Positions 1 through 8,800 of a DNA stretch of 13,718 nucleotides are shown here, piece after piece. Both the position numbers and the translations under genes were made by a program. The stretch's first letter is position 1. Each line of letters begins with the position of its first letter. Location: NCBI GenBank assembly GCA_030680655.1, contig JAUXUZ010000591.1:1-13718 (forward strand), given 5' to 3'. The DNA comes from Phycisphaerales bacterium (GTDB lineage: Bacteria; Planctomycetota; Phycisphaerae; Phycisphaerales; UBA1924). The notes beneath the pieces were generated by a model that was not told the origin of the DNA, ran no database searches, and saw only the letters and a program-made list of their open reading frames with translations.

Positions 1-445
1 CGACGCGGCGGCGGTGCTCGGGCGGCCGTACGAGATCGACGGCCGTGTGGTGCGTGGCGATCAGCGCGGGCGCACGATCGGCTTTCCCACCGCCAACGTG
101 CGGAGCGAACAGCTGCTGCCTGCGGACGGGGTCTACGGGGGGACGGCGCACCTTCCCGGCGGCGAGAGCTTCCCTGCAGCGATCAGCGTGGGTGTGAAGC
201 CGACGTTTGAGGGCGGGCACGCTCGCACGATGGAGGCGCACCTGATCGGCACCGGCGGACCCGGGCAGCGGGTTGCGGAACAGGAATACGACTGGGTGAT
301 CCGGGTCGAGATCGAGCACTGGGTGCGGGCGCAGGTCAGGTTCTCCGGTGTTGGTGAACTGGTCGATGCGATCCGGCGCGATTGTCAACGCGTCGTCCAA
401 CTCGTCAGCAAAGGACCGGCTCACGCCGGATCGAGCAAGGCATGA
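1..445 (+). CDS. ribF: RibF, C-terminal riboflavin kinase part (5' truncated by window)
   Basis: This is the C-terminal part of bifunctional riboflavin kinase/FAD synthetase, which phosphorylates riboflavin to FMN and adenylylates FMN to FAD in the cytoplasm. The frame is open from base 2, so only about 147 residues are visible and the N-terminal FAD synthetase domain lies outside the window. Visible signatures are the flavokinase start V-V-R-G-D-x-R-G-R-T-I-G-F-P-T-A-N (GFPTAN at about nt 80-97), then PADGVYGG, the SVGVKPTF strand, MEAHL with the conserved Glu, and the closing helix ELVDAIRRDC. The stop at 443-445 overlaps the next ATG (ATGA), so the downstream gene is probably translationally coupled. 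In many bacteria ribF sits near rbfA, nrnA and truB, which fits the neighbour seen here. Family assignment is secure. Whether the full gene is bifunctional cannot be seen. Confidence 0.93.
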   Translation, partial: DAAAVLGRPYEIDGRVVRGDQRGRTIGFPTANVRSEQLLPADGVYGGTAHLPGGESFPAAISVGVKPTFEGGHARTMEAHLIGTGGPGQRVAEQEYDWVIRVEIEHWVRAQVRFSGVGELVDAIRRDCQRVVQLVSKGPAHAGSSKA

Positions 446-1494
446 GCGAATACACCGGCAACGCAAACGCAGAGAAGGTCGCCGCCTGGCTTGGGGGGTG
501 CAAGAAGGTCGTCATCTGCACACACGCGAAGCCCGATGGAGATGCGCTGGGGTCGTCGATCGGCCTGAGCCGCGCCCTTGCACACGCGGGTGTGGCGAGC
601 GAGGTGTGGCTGATCGGGCCGTTCCCCTCGTGGACCGACGCCGTTGCCGGTTCAACACCCGTAAAGAAATTGAACAACGAGGCGACGCAGATCCCGGCGG
701 GCGCGCAGGATGTCGACGCGATCGCCGTTTGCGATACCGGCAGTTGGAGCCAGCTCGAGGGGCTCCGCCCGTGGCTCACCGGGAAGGCCGCCAGCACGGT
801 CATCATCGATCACCACCTGCACGGCAACGCCGAGGTTGCGGCCATACGGCTGATTGACACCAAAGCGGCGGCCGCCTCGCACATCGTTGCGGATGTCGCC
901 ACCGCGCTGCTGAAGCTCTCGCCCGATGCGTCGCTACCGCTGGATGTCGCGACGCCGCTCTACCTCGGTCTCGCGACTGACACCGGGTGGCTGCGGTTCA
1001 GCAACGTGACTTCCAGCACGCTCCGGCTGGCGGCTCGTCTGCTCGACAGCGGGGTAGACCACCCAGCGCTCTACGAGATGGTTGAGCAGCAGCAGCGCCC
1101 CACACGTCCGGTGCTGCTCGGCCGCGCGCTGAGCAGCCTGACGATGCACCACGGCAAGCGGCTGGCGCTGATGACGCTGCGCGACAAAGACCTGCGTGAG
1201 CTCGGAGCGGTCGGCGAGGACACCGGCGGGTTCTCCGAGCCGGTCATGTCCGTCGCGGGTGTGCAGGTTGTGGCCACGCTCACCGAGATGCCGCCCCCCA
1301 CCAACGCGCCGGCCGGTTCGGGCCTGCTGGTGAAGGTGAGCATGCGCAGCAAGCCGGGCCCCAACGCGGTGGATGTCGCGACGATCGCCAACCGTCTTGG
1401 CGGCGGCGGGCACGCGCGGGCGGCGGGGATCAAGCTCTTTACCACGATCGAAGAAGCCCAGCGGACGATCGTGGAGGCGGTGACCTTCTCATGA
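442..1494 (+). CDS. nrnA: DHH/DHHA1 phosphoesterase, NrnA-type oligoribonuclease / pAp phosphatase
   Basis: A 350-aa cytoplasmic phosphoesterase. Characterised NrnA proteins degrade 2-5-mer RNA and dephosphorylate 3'-phosphoadenosine 5'-phosphate, using Mn2+. The metal-ligand motifs are all present: H28 and DGDALGS (D32, D34), D98 in VCDTG, the DHH triad at 123-125 (IIDHH), and D180 in ATDTG. The C-terminal DHHA1 domain has GGGGHARAAG at about 320-329. Length matches the family. I chose the ATG at 442 because it forms an ATGA overlap with the ribF stop and begins just before the first conserved strand. A TTG 20 codons upstream (382) keeps the frame open but only adds an Arg-rich stretch inside ribF. 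The ribosome site is weak, consistent with coupling to ribF translation. The gene also overlaps the following methyltransferase by ATGA. The nanoRNase/pAp role is inferred from the family; the substrate of this protein is not proven. Confidence 0.93.
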   Translation: MSEYTGNANAEKVAAWLGGCKKVVICTHAKPDGDALGSSIGLSRALAHAGVASEVWLIGPFPSWTDAVAGSTPVKKLNNEATQIPAGAQDVDAIAVCDTGSWSQLEGLRPWLTGKAASTVIIDHHLHGNAEVAAIRLIDTKAAAASHIVADVATALLKLSPDASLPLDVATPLYLGLATDTGWLRFSNVTSSTLRLAARLLDSGVDHPALYEMVEQQQRPTRPVLLGRALSSLTMHHGKRLALMTLRDKDLRELGAVGEDTGGFSEPVMSVAGVQVVATLTEMPPPTNAPAGSGLLVKVSMRSKPGPNAVDVATIANRLGGGGHARAAGIKLFTTIEEAQRTIVEAVTFS

Positions 1495-2534
1495 AGCACG
1501 GACGCGGGCCATCAAAGGGCGGTCATTCGCGCAGCGACCAAACACGCGGGCCATCTCGGGGCCCATCACGGAGCGATACCGGCCCGCAGCGGCAAGAACA
1601 GCCGAAGCCCACCGCCGCGCCGCAGGCCAAACCGGTGCTGGGGATCGGGGGCATCCCGCTCGGCGCTCCAACGAAGTTCAAGAACAACCCGCAGGTGCCA
1701 CGCCCGCGCCCGGCTGTTCTGGTGCCGGCTGGAGAACCGGCCGCTCGTCCGCAGAAGGGTGCGCCGTTCAACCTGCCCGCGCTGGAGGTGATGACGACGA
1801 CGCTCTGGTCGTACCCCAGCCAGCACTACTGGAGCCCGACGAAGCGGAGGCTGATCGGTGTTGACGGTGCAAAGTACACGGGGGCGACGCCGTCGTGGGT
1901 GATCTGGCAGCTTTTGATGCGGTATACCAGCGAGGGGGACGCGGTGCTGGACCCGATGGTGGGCAGCGGCACGACGCTGGATGTGTGCGATGACCTTGGG
2001 CGCAGCGGGCTGGGCCTTGACCTGAACCCGCAGCACCCGCAGGTCAAGCTGAGCGATGCAAGGTCGCTGCCGCTGAAGGGGAACGAGGTGGACTTTGTGT
2101 TCATCGATCCCCCGTACAGCACGCACGTGAACTACTCAGATGACCCGCGGTGTATCGGCAAGCTCGACTCGGGCGGGAGCGACGGTGGCGCCGCCTACTA
2201 CGAGGCGATGACAAAGGTGACGCGGGAGATCGCGCGGGTGCTCAAGCCCGGCAAGCACATGGCGCTGTACGTCAGCGATTCGTACGTCAAGGGTCGGGGC
2301 GACAAGGGCTTCATGCCGATCGGGTTCGAGCTGTTCGAGATCATGCGCAAGCCGTGGGCAGCGGGCGGAGCGGGGCTGCTGCCGGTGGACATCATCGCCG
2401 TCGAACGCGGCAACCAGAAGCTCGCGCGGGGCAACTGGCACAAGGCGGCGGAGGGGGGCAACTTCTACCTTCGGGGCTTCAATTACCTGTTTATCTGCCG
2501 GAAGGCACAGCTCGCCGTCAACGCCCGTTCTTGA
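1491..2534 (+). CDS. Solitary DNA amino-methyltransferase (N4/N6 type) with disordered N-terminus
   Basis: A 347-aa predicted S-adenosylmethionine-dependent DNA methyltransferase of the N4-cytosine/N6-adenine class. Residues 1-100 are low-complexity and rich in Arg, Pro, Gly, Ser and Gln, so probably disordered. A conserved block follows: LWSYPSQHYWSP (105-116), then SAM-binding motif I DPMVGSGT (154-161), an acidic loop at about 177, catalytic motif IV DPPY (206-209), and ARVLKPGKHMALYV as a later strand. Motif I precedes DPPY by about 50 residues, unlike the beta class where DPPY comes first. There is no evident separate target-recognition domain and no restriction endonuclease neighbour, so it looks like an orphan modification enzyme. 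ATG at 1491 overlaps the nrnA stop as ATGA; a GGAGG at 1473-1477 is rather distant. Its last 17 nt overlap the convergent kinase gene. Target base and sequence are unknown; an RNA substrate cannot be excluded. Confidence 0.88.
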   Translation: MKHGRGPSKGGHSRSDQTRGPSRGPSRSDTGPQRQEQPKPTAAPQAKPVLGIGGIPLGAPTKFKNNPQVPRPRPAVLVPAGEPAARPQKGAPFNLPALEVMTTTLWSYPSQHYWSPTKRRLIGVDGAKYTGATPSWVIWQLLMRYTSEGDAVLDPMVGSGTTLDVCDDLGRSGLGLDLNPQHPQVKLSDARSLPLKGNEVDFVFIDPPYSTHVNYSDDPRCIGKLDSGGSDGGAAYYEAMTKVTREIARVLKPGKHMALYVSDSYVKGRGDKGFMPIGFELFEIMRKPWAAGGAGLLPVDIIAVERGNQKLARGNWHKAAEGGNFYLRGFNYLFICRKAQLAVNARS

Positions 2535-5121
2535 ACCTCTTCGTCAGCGCCTCAGCCGCCTCGGTCTTCCCCAGCTTGCGGAGGCAGTCGGCGAGCGCTG
2601 CCGCCCACTCGGCGACCTCGGGGTTTGCACCCTTGTCCAGCGGGTAGAGGCGGAGACCCATCTCGACGGATTCGTTCAGCAGCGGCTCGGCCTCGGCGGC
2701 ACGTCCCGCGCGGAACAGCAGCACGCCGTTGATGGCCAGCGTCCGCGCGATGGCGTAGCGGTCTTCACCGCCCGCAAGCCGCCGCTGGAGCTCAACCGCC
2801 TCAGAGAAGTAGGGCAGGGCCTCGTCGAGGCGGCCGGAAACCGCCAGCACCCGGGCGAGCGTGACGAGGCTTCGCGCCAAGTCCTCATCACCCGCGGGGG
2901 CCAATCGCCGCCGCATCGCGAGCCCTTCACTCGCGAGGCTCTCCGCCTGGGGCAGGTCGCCCGCGACGGCGTGGCGGACTGCGCAGTGGTCCAGGGCACG
3001 GGCGAGGTCGGGATTGTCCTGGGAGGGGTAGAGCGCTCGGAACATCTCCAGGGCGCCGTCGATCATCTCCCGCGCCTGGTCTTCCTCTCCGAGCTTGGCG
3101 AGCGTGATTGAGACGTTGTTCATCGACAGCGCGATGCGTGAGTCGCCGGGAGCAAACAGCTCACGCGCGGTCGCGAGCGCCGTCTGCTTGTGCGGCAGCG
3201 CCTCGCGGGTACGGCCGAGCTCTTCAAGGCAGGTCCCGACGTCGTTGTGCGCGCGTGCGAGGGACGGGTGCGGGGACGTGTACGCCTGTTCGGCCACCGC
3301 GAGCGCCCGCTGGGCGTGCGCGAGGGCCGCTACGAGGTCGCCACCCGCGAAGGCAACCTCAGAAGCGAGCAGGAAAGCCAGGTACTGGGTCTGGCTTCCC
3401 GGTTCGTCGATTGTCGCGATCAGGTCGATCGACTCGCGGTTGTACCGCGCGGCGCGTTCGGTGTCCCCCACGTTCAGGCAGGCGTTCGCCCAATTCTGGC
3501 GCTCGTAGACAGCTGCCAGCCGCTCGCGCTTGCTCGCGCCAGCTCCGGGAAGCACCGCGCCCTGTGAGGCTTCATCGACCGCGGCGATTGCTTCGGCGTG
3601 GCGCCCCACCTGCAGCAGGCAGTTGAGCCAGGCCGTCGCGGCCTCGTGCGACAGGACGTGGTGGCGGCCAAACCGTTGGCGGGCGGTTGCGAGGGCGGCT
3701 ACCAGCAGAGGCTCGGCCTCCGTCGGTCGTCCGAGCTTGAGCAGCGCGTTGCCGGTTATCACCCGCAGCCGTGTTTCGGCTTCGGGCTGCGCGGAGAGCA
3801 CCCCGCCGTCGAGCTGTTGGAGAGCGTTGCGGACACGGTCCAGGAGGAGCGACGTGTCCCGGCCACGAGCGATCTCCGGGTCGATGCCCGTGAGGGTTTC
3901 TTCCAAAATCGCCAGGGCTGCTTCCGCTCCGGCACGCTGGCGGTCGGCGTATGCCGCGGCCAGGCGGGCGGCGTCACGCTCATTCCACGCCACCAGCAGC
4001 CCGTAGCCCGCACCCGCGATGCCACCCAGCAGCGCGACGGTGATCAGTGCCGCCGTGCCCCATGCCACGGGCCGTCGCCGCACGCCCCAACGTACGCGCT
4101 GCAGCAGTGACACGCGGCCGACCGAGGTCGGCGCGCCAGCGCAGACTGCGTAGAGGTCCGCGGCCAGGGCGCTGGCGGTTGCGTACCGGTCGCCTGGATC
4201 GTCGGCCATGGCCTTTCGCACGACCGGCTCGAGCGCGGCGAGCACGCGCCGATCACCCGGGCGGGTCAGCGGGAACGACCGGTCGGGCACAGCGCCGTCG
4301 TTCACCATTCCGGCGATGAGGTCGTACAGCACAGCGCCGAGCGCATAGACATCGGTGCGCACGTCGACGACTCTGCCGTCGCGTTGCTCTGGGCTCATGT
4401 AGGCCGGCGTGCCTACACGCACCTGCTCGAGCGTCACACCGCCGGGACCGTCGGTGTCGAGGGCCTTGGCCACTCCGAAGTCGATAAGGCGCCCAATCGG
4501 GCCTGCATCCGACGGCTCGACAAGGATGTTCGACGGTTTGATGTCGCGGTGGATGACCCCGCACTGGTGGGCGTGGTGAACGGCGTCGGCCACGCCGGCC
4601 AGCAACGCGGCGACCTGCAGGGGGTTTGCTTCGGTGGCCCAGCGGTCAATACGTTGGCCACGCACCAGCTGCATGGCAAACCAGGGACGCTCGCCGCCCG
4701 CGGCATCACCGAGGCAGCCCACGCCCGCTTCGTAGAGCCTCGCGATGCACGGGTGATCGAGCCGGGCCAGCGTGTGCTGCTCGAGCGAGAAACGGGCGAG
4801 CACCTCACGGGCACGGTGGGTGCCGTGGAGCACTTTTACGGCCGCCTCCCGCACAACCGGCGAGGTCTGCTCCCCCCGGTAGACGTCGCCGAACCCACCG
4901 CTGCCGATTCGCTCCCGCAGCACGAACGGCCCGGCCCGCAGGAGCAGGGTCGGCGATTCGTCCAGCAGCGTGCGCCGGTCATGGGCTTCCAGGAGCGCCG
5001 ACAGCTGATCTCGGGTCGCCGGGTCAGCGTCGAGCGACGCGAGCACTTGCTCGCGCGTGGCGGCATCGGCGTCCGCCGCCTTATCAAAGGCCTCCCGGAT
5101 AACCGCCCACCGTTCGCTCAC
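2518..5121 (-). CDS. Membrane Ser/Thr protein kinase (Hanks type) with C-terminal TPR region
   Basis: An 867-aa single-pass kinase of the planctomycete type. The N-terminal about 60 residues form the usual short helical lead-in. The kinase domain (about 66-330) has the glycine loop GSGGFG (73-78), VAIK-type lysine K96, C-helix Glu 114, HRDIKPSN (191-198), DFG (214-216) and the activation-segment end GTPAYMSPE (237-245). All catalytic residues are present, so it is probably active. A hydrophobic segment at about 353-375 is a membrane helix. Helical repeats with TPR spacing follow (about 440-860), predicted to lie outside the cytoplasmic membrane. GTG at 5121 was chosen because it overlaps the sigma-factor stop (GTGA) and has GGAG five bases upstream (minus strand, 5130-5127). 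It is therefore co-expressed with the ECF gene and is a candidate regulator of it, or a sensor reading ligands through the TPRs. The regulatory link is inferred. Confidence 0.96.
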   Translation of the reverse strand: MSERWAVIREAFDKAADADAATREQVLASLDADPATRDQLSALLEAHDRRTLLDESPTLLLRAGPFVLRERIGSGGFGDVYRGEQTSPVVREAAVKVLHGTHRAREVLARFSLEQHTLARLDHPCIARLYEAGVGCLGDAAGGERPWFAMQLVRGQRIDRWATEANPLQVAALLAGVADAVHHAHQCGVIHRDIKPSNILVEPSDAGPIGRLIDFGVAKALDTDGPGGVTLEQVRVGTPAYMSPEQRDGRVVDVRTDVYALGAVLYDLIAGMVNDGAVPDRSFPLTRPGDRRVLAALEPVVRKAMADDPGDRYATASALAADLYAVCAGAPTSVGRVSLLQRVRWGVRRRPVAWGTAALITVALLGGIAGAGYGLLVAWNERDAARLAAAYADRQRAGAEAALAILEETLTGIDPEIARGRDTSLLLDRVRNALQQLDGGVLSAQPEAETRLRVITGNALLKLGRPTEAEPLLVAALATARQRFGRHHVLSHEAATAWLNCLLQVGRHAEAIAAVDEASQGAVLPGAGASKRERLAAVYERQNWANACLNVGDTERAARYNRESIDLIATIDEPGSQTQYLAFLLASEVAFAGGDLVAALAHAQRALAVAEQAYTSPHPSLARAHNDVGTCLEELGRTREALPHKQTALATARELFAPGDSRIALSMNNVSITLAKLGEEDQAREMIDGALEMFRALYPSQDNPDLARALDHCAVRHAVAGDLPQAESLASEGLAMRRRLAPAGDEDLARSLVTLARVLAVSGRLDEALPYFSEAVELQRRLAGGEDRYAIARTLAINGVLLFRAGRAAEAEPLLNESVEMGLRLYPLDKGANPEVAEWAAALADCLRKLGKTEAAEALTKRFKNGR

Positions 5122-5792
5122 GCGCGCTCCACGTTCTGAGTGACCATTTGTGTCTGCAGCCAGGCCCTCGCCAGTTCCCAGTCGCGCTTGACGGTCCGCT
5201 CGCTCAGACCGAGCACCAGCGCGGCCTGCTCCACGCTCAAGCCGGCGTAGAACCGCAGCCGAACCACCTCCGCGGCACGCGGGTCCACGCTCTCCAGGCG
5301 CAGGATCTGGTCAGAGAGGGCCAGAAGTTCCCCCGGCTCGCTTTGCTGGGCCGCGGCGAGGACGTCAAGTGGCACTCGTGACCCTCTGCCCTGCCTTCCC
5401 CCTTCCGGGGCCCTCGCTCTGGGCTCGGCGAGCCCGCTCCCCCCCCGCGCCAGTGCCGATCGCCTGCGCGCATGGTCGATCAGCACGCGGCGCATGGCCT
5501 GGGCTGCCACGTCAAAGAAGGCCCTGCGGGACGACCAGTCTTCAACTCCACCGGAGGCGTCGCCGCCGGGACGGAAGAGCCGCATATAGGCCTCGTTTAC
5601 TACTGCGGTGGCCCCGACCGTAATTCCAACCCGCTCGCCCCGCATCGCCCGCTGTGCGATCGCGTGCAACTCGGTGTACACCGTTTCGAGAAGGCGTTCC
5701 TCGGCCCCCCGGTCACCGCTGGAAGCGAGCGCAATCAGGCGGGTGACGTCTCCGTGCTCTCCGGTCGGGATGTGCCTCGGTTCGGTGTTCAT
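5118..5792 (-). CDS. ECF-type RNA polymerase sigma factor (TIGR02999-like)
   Basis: A 224-aa extracytoplasmic-function sigma factor that would direct RNA polymerase to a small regulon. Sigma region 2 covers about 34-110 (LLETVYTELHAIAQRAM, then AYMRLFR and AFFDVAAQAMRRVLIDHAR). Region 4 covers about 155-215, with a helix-turn-helix in SVEQAALVLGLSERTVKRDW (186-205). The TAVVNEAYMRL and RRVLIDHARR patterns match the TIGR02999 group common in planctomycetes and acidobacteria. The linker between regions 2 and 4 (about 111-150) is longer than usual, Arg/Gly-rich, and encoded by low-complexity DNA. ATG at 5792 gives a normal N-terminus (VTRLIALASSGD); a further in-frame ATG 14 codons upstream (near 5829-5831) is possible, but family members begin close to the chosen start. 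The stop overlaps the kinase GTG. No anti-sigma gene is visible, so kinase control is the likely alternative (inference). Confidence 0.94.
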   Translation of the reverse strand: MNTEPRHIPTGEHGDVTRLIALASSGDRGAEERLLETVYTELHAIAQRAMRGERVGITVGATAVVNEAYMRLFRPGGDASGGVEDWSSRRAFFDVAAQAMRRVLIDHARRRSALARGGSGLAEPRARAPEGGRQGRGSRVPLDVLAAAQQSEPGELLALSDQILRLESVDPRAAEVVRLRFYAGLSVEQAALVLGLSERTVKRDWELARAWLQTQMVTQNVERA

Positions 5793-5894
5793 CTGGCCCC
5801 GCGGTGAGTGTATGGGCAAATTGGCCCGCATCCTCAAACCAGTGCGCCTGAGGAGCGGGGTCGATCGACTCGACCCTGAATACGGAGCTAAACC
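5793..5894. promoter_or_regulatory. Divergent intergenic region between ECF sigma gene and subtilase gene
   Basis: These 102 nt must hold the start signals of both divergent genes. On the minus strand a weak promoter-like pair, TTGAGG (5837-5832) and TACACT (5812-5807) with a 19-nt spacer, would give a very short leader before the sigma ATG at 5792. The spacer is longer than ideal, so this is tentative. On the plus strand I see no convincing -35/-10 pair, but there is a good ribosome site GGAG (5884-5887) seven bases before the protease ATG. The region also holds an inverted repeat, annotated separately, and a weaker one, CCTCA (5832-5836)/TGAGG (5849-5853). If the ECF factor autoregulates or drives the protease, its recognition sequence should lie here. 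Confidence 0.4.
5858..5876. repeat. Perfect 7-bp inverted repeat in the protease leader
   Basis: GGGTCGA (5858-5864) and TCGACCC (5870-5876) are separated by TCGAC, itself related to the arms, so the unit reads as overlapping GTCGA/TCGAC words. It ends 18 nt before the protease start codon and 7 nt before its ribosome site. It could be a protein-binding operator or a leader hairpin. In GC-rich DNA a 7-bp repeat can arise by chance, so function is unproven. Confidence 0.4.
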
Positions 5895-8800
5895 ATGAAA
5901 CTCGTTCCCCTTTCCACCCTCGCCATTGTCGCCTGCTGCGGTCTTGCCTCGCCACTGTCTGCACAGTTTGCGCCCGGGATAAAGCCGTTTCCCAAGCAAT
6001 CGGCCCCGGGCCCGGCGGATCGGCTGGATCCTCGCGTTCCGCCGACGGCGGCCGAGAAGGGGGCGGTCTGGGCCGAGAGTCCAAAGCTCGACGGCCGGCT
6101 TGTCTTTTCAACGCTCAAACTCACGACGCCGCACAGCAGCGACCCGCTGGCGCCAAACTGGATGGTTTACCGCGGGAACGCCGTCGCGATGCCGCTCCGC
6201 AAGAGTGAACTGATGGTGAGGCTGAACGCCAAGAGCACGGCGGGGCGGGTCACGGCGGCCCTGGCCGCGGTCGGCGTCAGGGCAAAGTCGGCGACCGATA
6301 CAGGATTGACCGACGATTGGATCATCGACCTTTCGACGCCGGTGACCGGCGAGACGCAGATGCACGCGCTGGTGCGGATGGCACTGGGGTCTCCGCTGGT
6401 GACCTTCGCCGCGCCGTGCTTTGACGACGCGTTCGGCGGTGGGCGGCGGGTCTACGCGACGCCGAACATCCTGGCAAGCCTGCCCGGCGATCCGCTGAAC
6501 CTCGCGGCAGCGCTCGCTCCCGATGCCGATGTTGTCGACCCCTCGTTTGGGATGATCGACGGCGGGCTGGTGCTGCGCCCGCACACCAGGGACGGCTTTG
6601 CGGTCATGGCGATGGCCAATCGGATCGCGGCCGATCCTCGCACGAGGTTTGCCGAGTGCGATTTCCGCTCCATCGGGACGCTGCACACCCTTCCCAACGA
6701 CCCGTTCTTCAGCCAGCAGGTTCATCTGCGTGACACGTCGGCGGCGGTAATCGACTACCGCGCCTGGCGGGCGTGGAACTACGCGACCGGTGCCGGGGTG
6801 CGGGTGCTGGTGATGGACAGCGGAGCGCAGCAGAACCACCCCGACATCAACCAGCTCACTGGGCGCAACTTCGTAGACGCTCCGGCCGGGGGCAACGGCG
6901 ACGGGGGCCCGCTCGGTGCTTGCGACGATCACGGCACGGCTGTGGGCGGTACGGTTTCGGCGGCGTTCAACAACGGCGTAGGCGTCGCGGGCGTCGCGCC
7001 CGACAGCCGGACCATGGCAGCGCGGATGAACCAGCAGGTCTCGGGCCCTTGCGGCAGCGGGTTTGCGAGCTTTCAGACCGCGTGGGTGGTGAACGCGCTG
7101 GCGTGGGGGCGCGCTCAGGGGTGCCGCGTGAGCAACGCGAGCTTCGGGCTGGGCGCGGTATCGGCGGCGATCGATACGGCGTACGAAGACGCGTACGACG
7201 TGGGGATGATCCACTTCGCGAGCGCCGGCAACGACGGGGTGGGAACGATCGCCTACCCGTCCTCGGCGGCGTACGTGAACTCGGTCGGCGGGATCAACAG
7301 CGCCGGGAGCCGCGTCTACAACTGGGGGGACGGCCTCGACTTTACCGGGCTGGCGATCGGCGTCATCACGACCGATCGCGCCGGCGCCATGGGCTACACC
7401 GGCACTGACTATGCCTCGGTAAGCGGGACTTCGTTTTCTTCACCAGCGTGCGCCGGTGCGGCCGCGCTGATCATGTCGGGGCAGCCGCTGTTCAGCAACG
7501 CGACGGTCGAGTCGTCGATGCGCCTGTTTGCAACGAACCTGGGTTCGCCCAGCTACGACACGTCGTTCGGCTGGGGCATCCCCAACCCGTACGCCAGCAT
7601 CACCGGGCCCGCTCCTGCAAACGACCTGTGCTCGGGCGCCCGCACGATCGACTCGTGGAACTACTCGCATTCGATGGCGGCGACCTACGCGACGGCATCG
7701 AGCGAAGAGCCGCAGGAGAACTGTGAGGCGGGTGGGGTTGGGGTCTCCAACTCTGTCTTCTACAGGTTCACAGCGCCGCCGGAGGGGGGCAGGCTGAACC
7801 TGTCAACGGGAGGGTCCAACTACGACACCGTGCTTTCGGTGTTCTCAGGGTGCGGGACGTACAGCACCGCTTTCGACTCGTTCTCGGCCCCGTCGCAGAT
7901 TGCATGCAGCGACGACGCGAACGGAACGTATCAGTCGAGCATCACGAACCTGGCGCTGTCGTCGAGCCAGTCGGTCGTCGTCAAGGTCTCCGGCTACGGC
8001 GTGGCGCCGGCGACATCGGACCGGAACCTGGTGCTCACCGCGAGCTTCACCCCCTCGCCTCCCGCCAACAACACCTGCACCACCGCGCAGTCACTCAGCG
8101 GGACGTCGATGGTGCTCGCCGGCAGCACGGCCCTGAGCACAAGCCCCACGGCGTGCCGCTCGGATACGCCCGCGCCGTGCGCGCCCTCGGGCAAGCCCGT
8201 GTGGTATGTCTACTCGCCGACGGCCGACGGGTACATCAACCTCGACACGTTCGGCTCCTCCTTTGACACCGTTCTCTCGGTGCACACCGGGTGCCCGTCG
8301 CAGTTCCTCATCGGTCCGGGCGACCTTCGGTGCTTTGCACCGACTGACCTTGGGTGCAGTGACGACGCCTCCGGCACGTTCCAGTCGCGCATCAACGCGT
8401 TGGAGGTGCGCGTCGGGTCCAGCTATTACATCCGTGTCGCGGGATACCGCAACGGCTCGGGCGTGGTCGCCTCCGGTCCATTCGTCCTCAACATCGCCCA
8501 CACGGCCGCCAACTTCGACATTCCCGCCAACGACGACTGTTCGCAGGCCACTGTTATCCCGGGCGATCAGCCGACGTTCACGCTCAGCGGATTCGATACC
8601 GCCAACGCGACCGTGCCGGGCGGTTGCGGCGACCCGCCCTGGGATGCAGTCGGCGTCCCTGCGCCCGGGCATTCGGTCTGGTGGTCGTTTACTCCCGTGG
8701 CCGACGGGTCAATCACCGTTGATACCATCGGTTCGGGGTTCGACACCGTGCTGTCGGTCTATGACGGGATCGCCGGGTGCGTTGACGCCGAATGCAACTT

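Noticed and set aside
934..1499. Overlapping minus-strand frames of 142-159 codons in nrnA
   Set aside because: They are antisense to conserved DHH/DHHA1 motifs and show skewed low-complexity composition with no domain.
1491..2534. Restriction-modification system
   Set aside because: The flanking genes are nrnA and a convergent protein kinase. No endonuclease or specificity subunit is present, so only an orphan methyltransferase can be supported.
5793..5999. N-terminal extension of the sigma factor up to 5999
   Set aside because: It runs through the divergent promoter region and into the protease signal-peptide codons. Family members start close to ATG 5792.
6108..7214. Long 368-codon open frame on the minus strand inside the protease gene
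   Set aside because: It is antisense to the catalytic domain of a clear subtilase. Its product is Arg/His/Val-rich without any recognisable domain, as expected of the complementary strand of GC-rich coding DNA.
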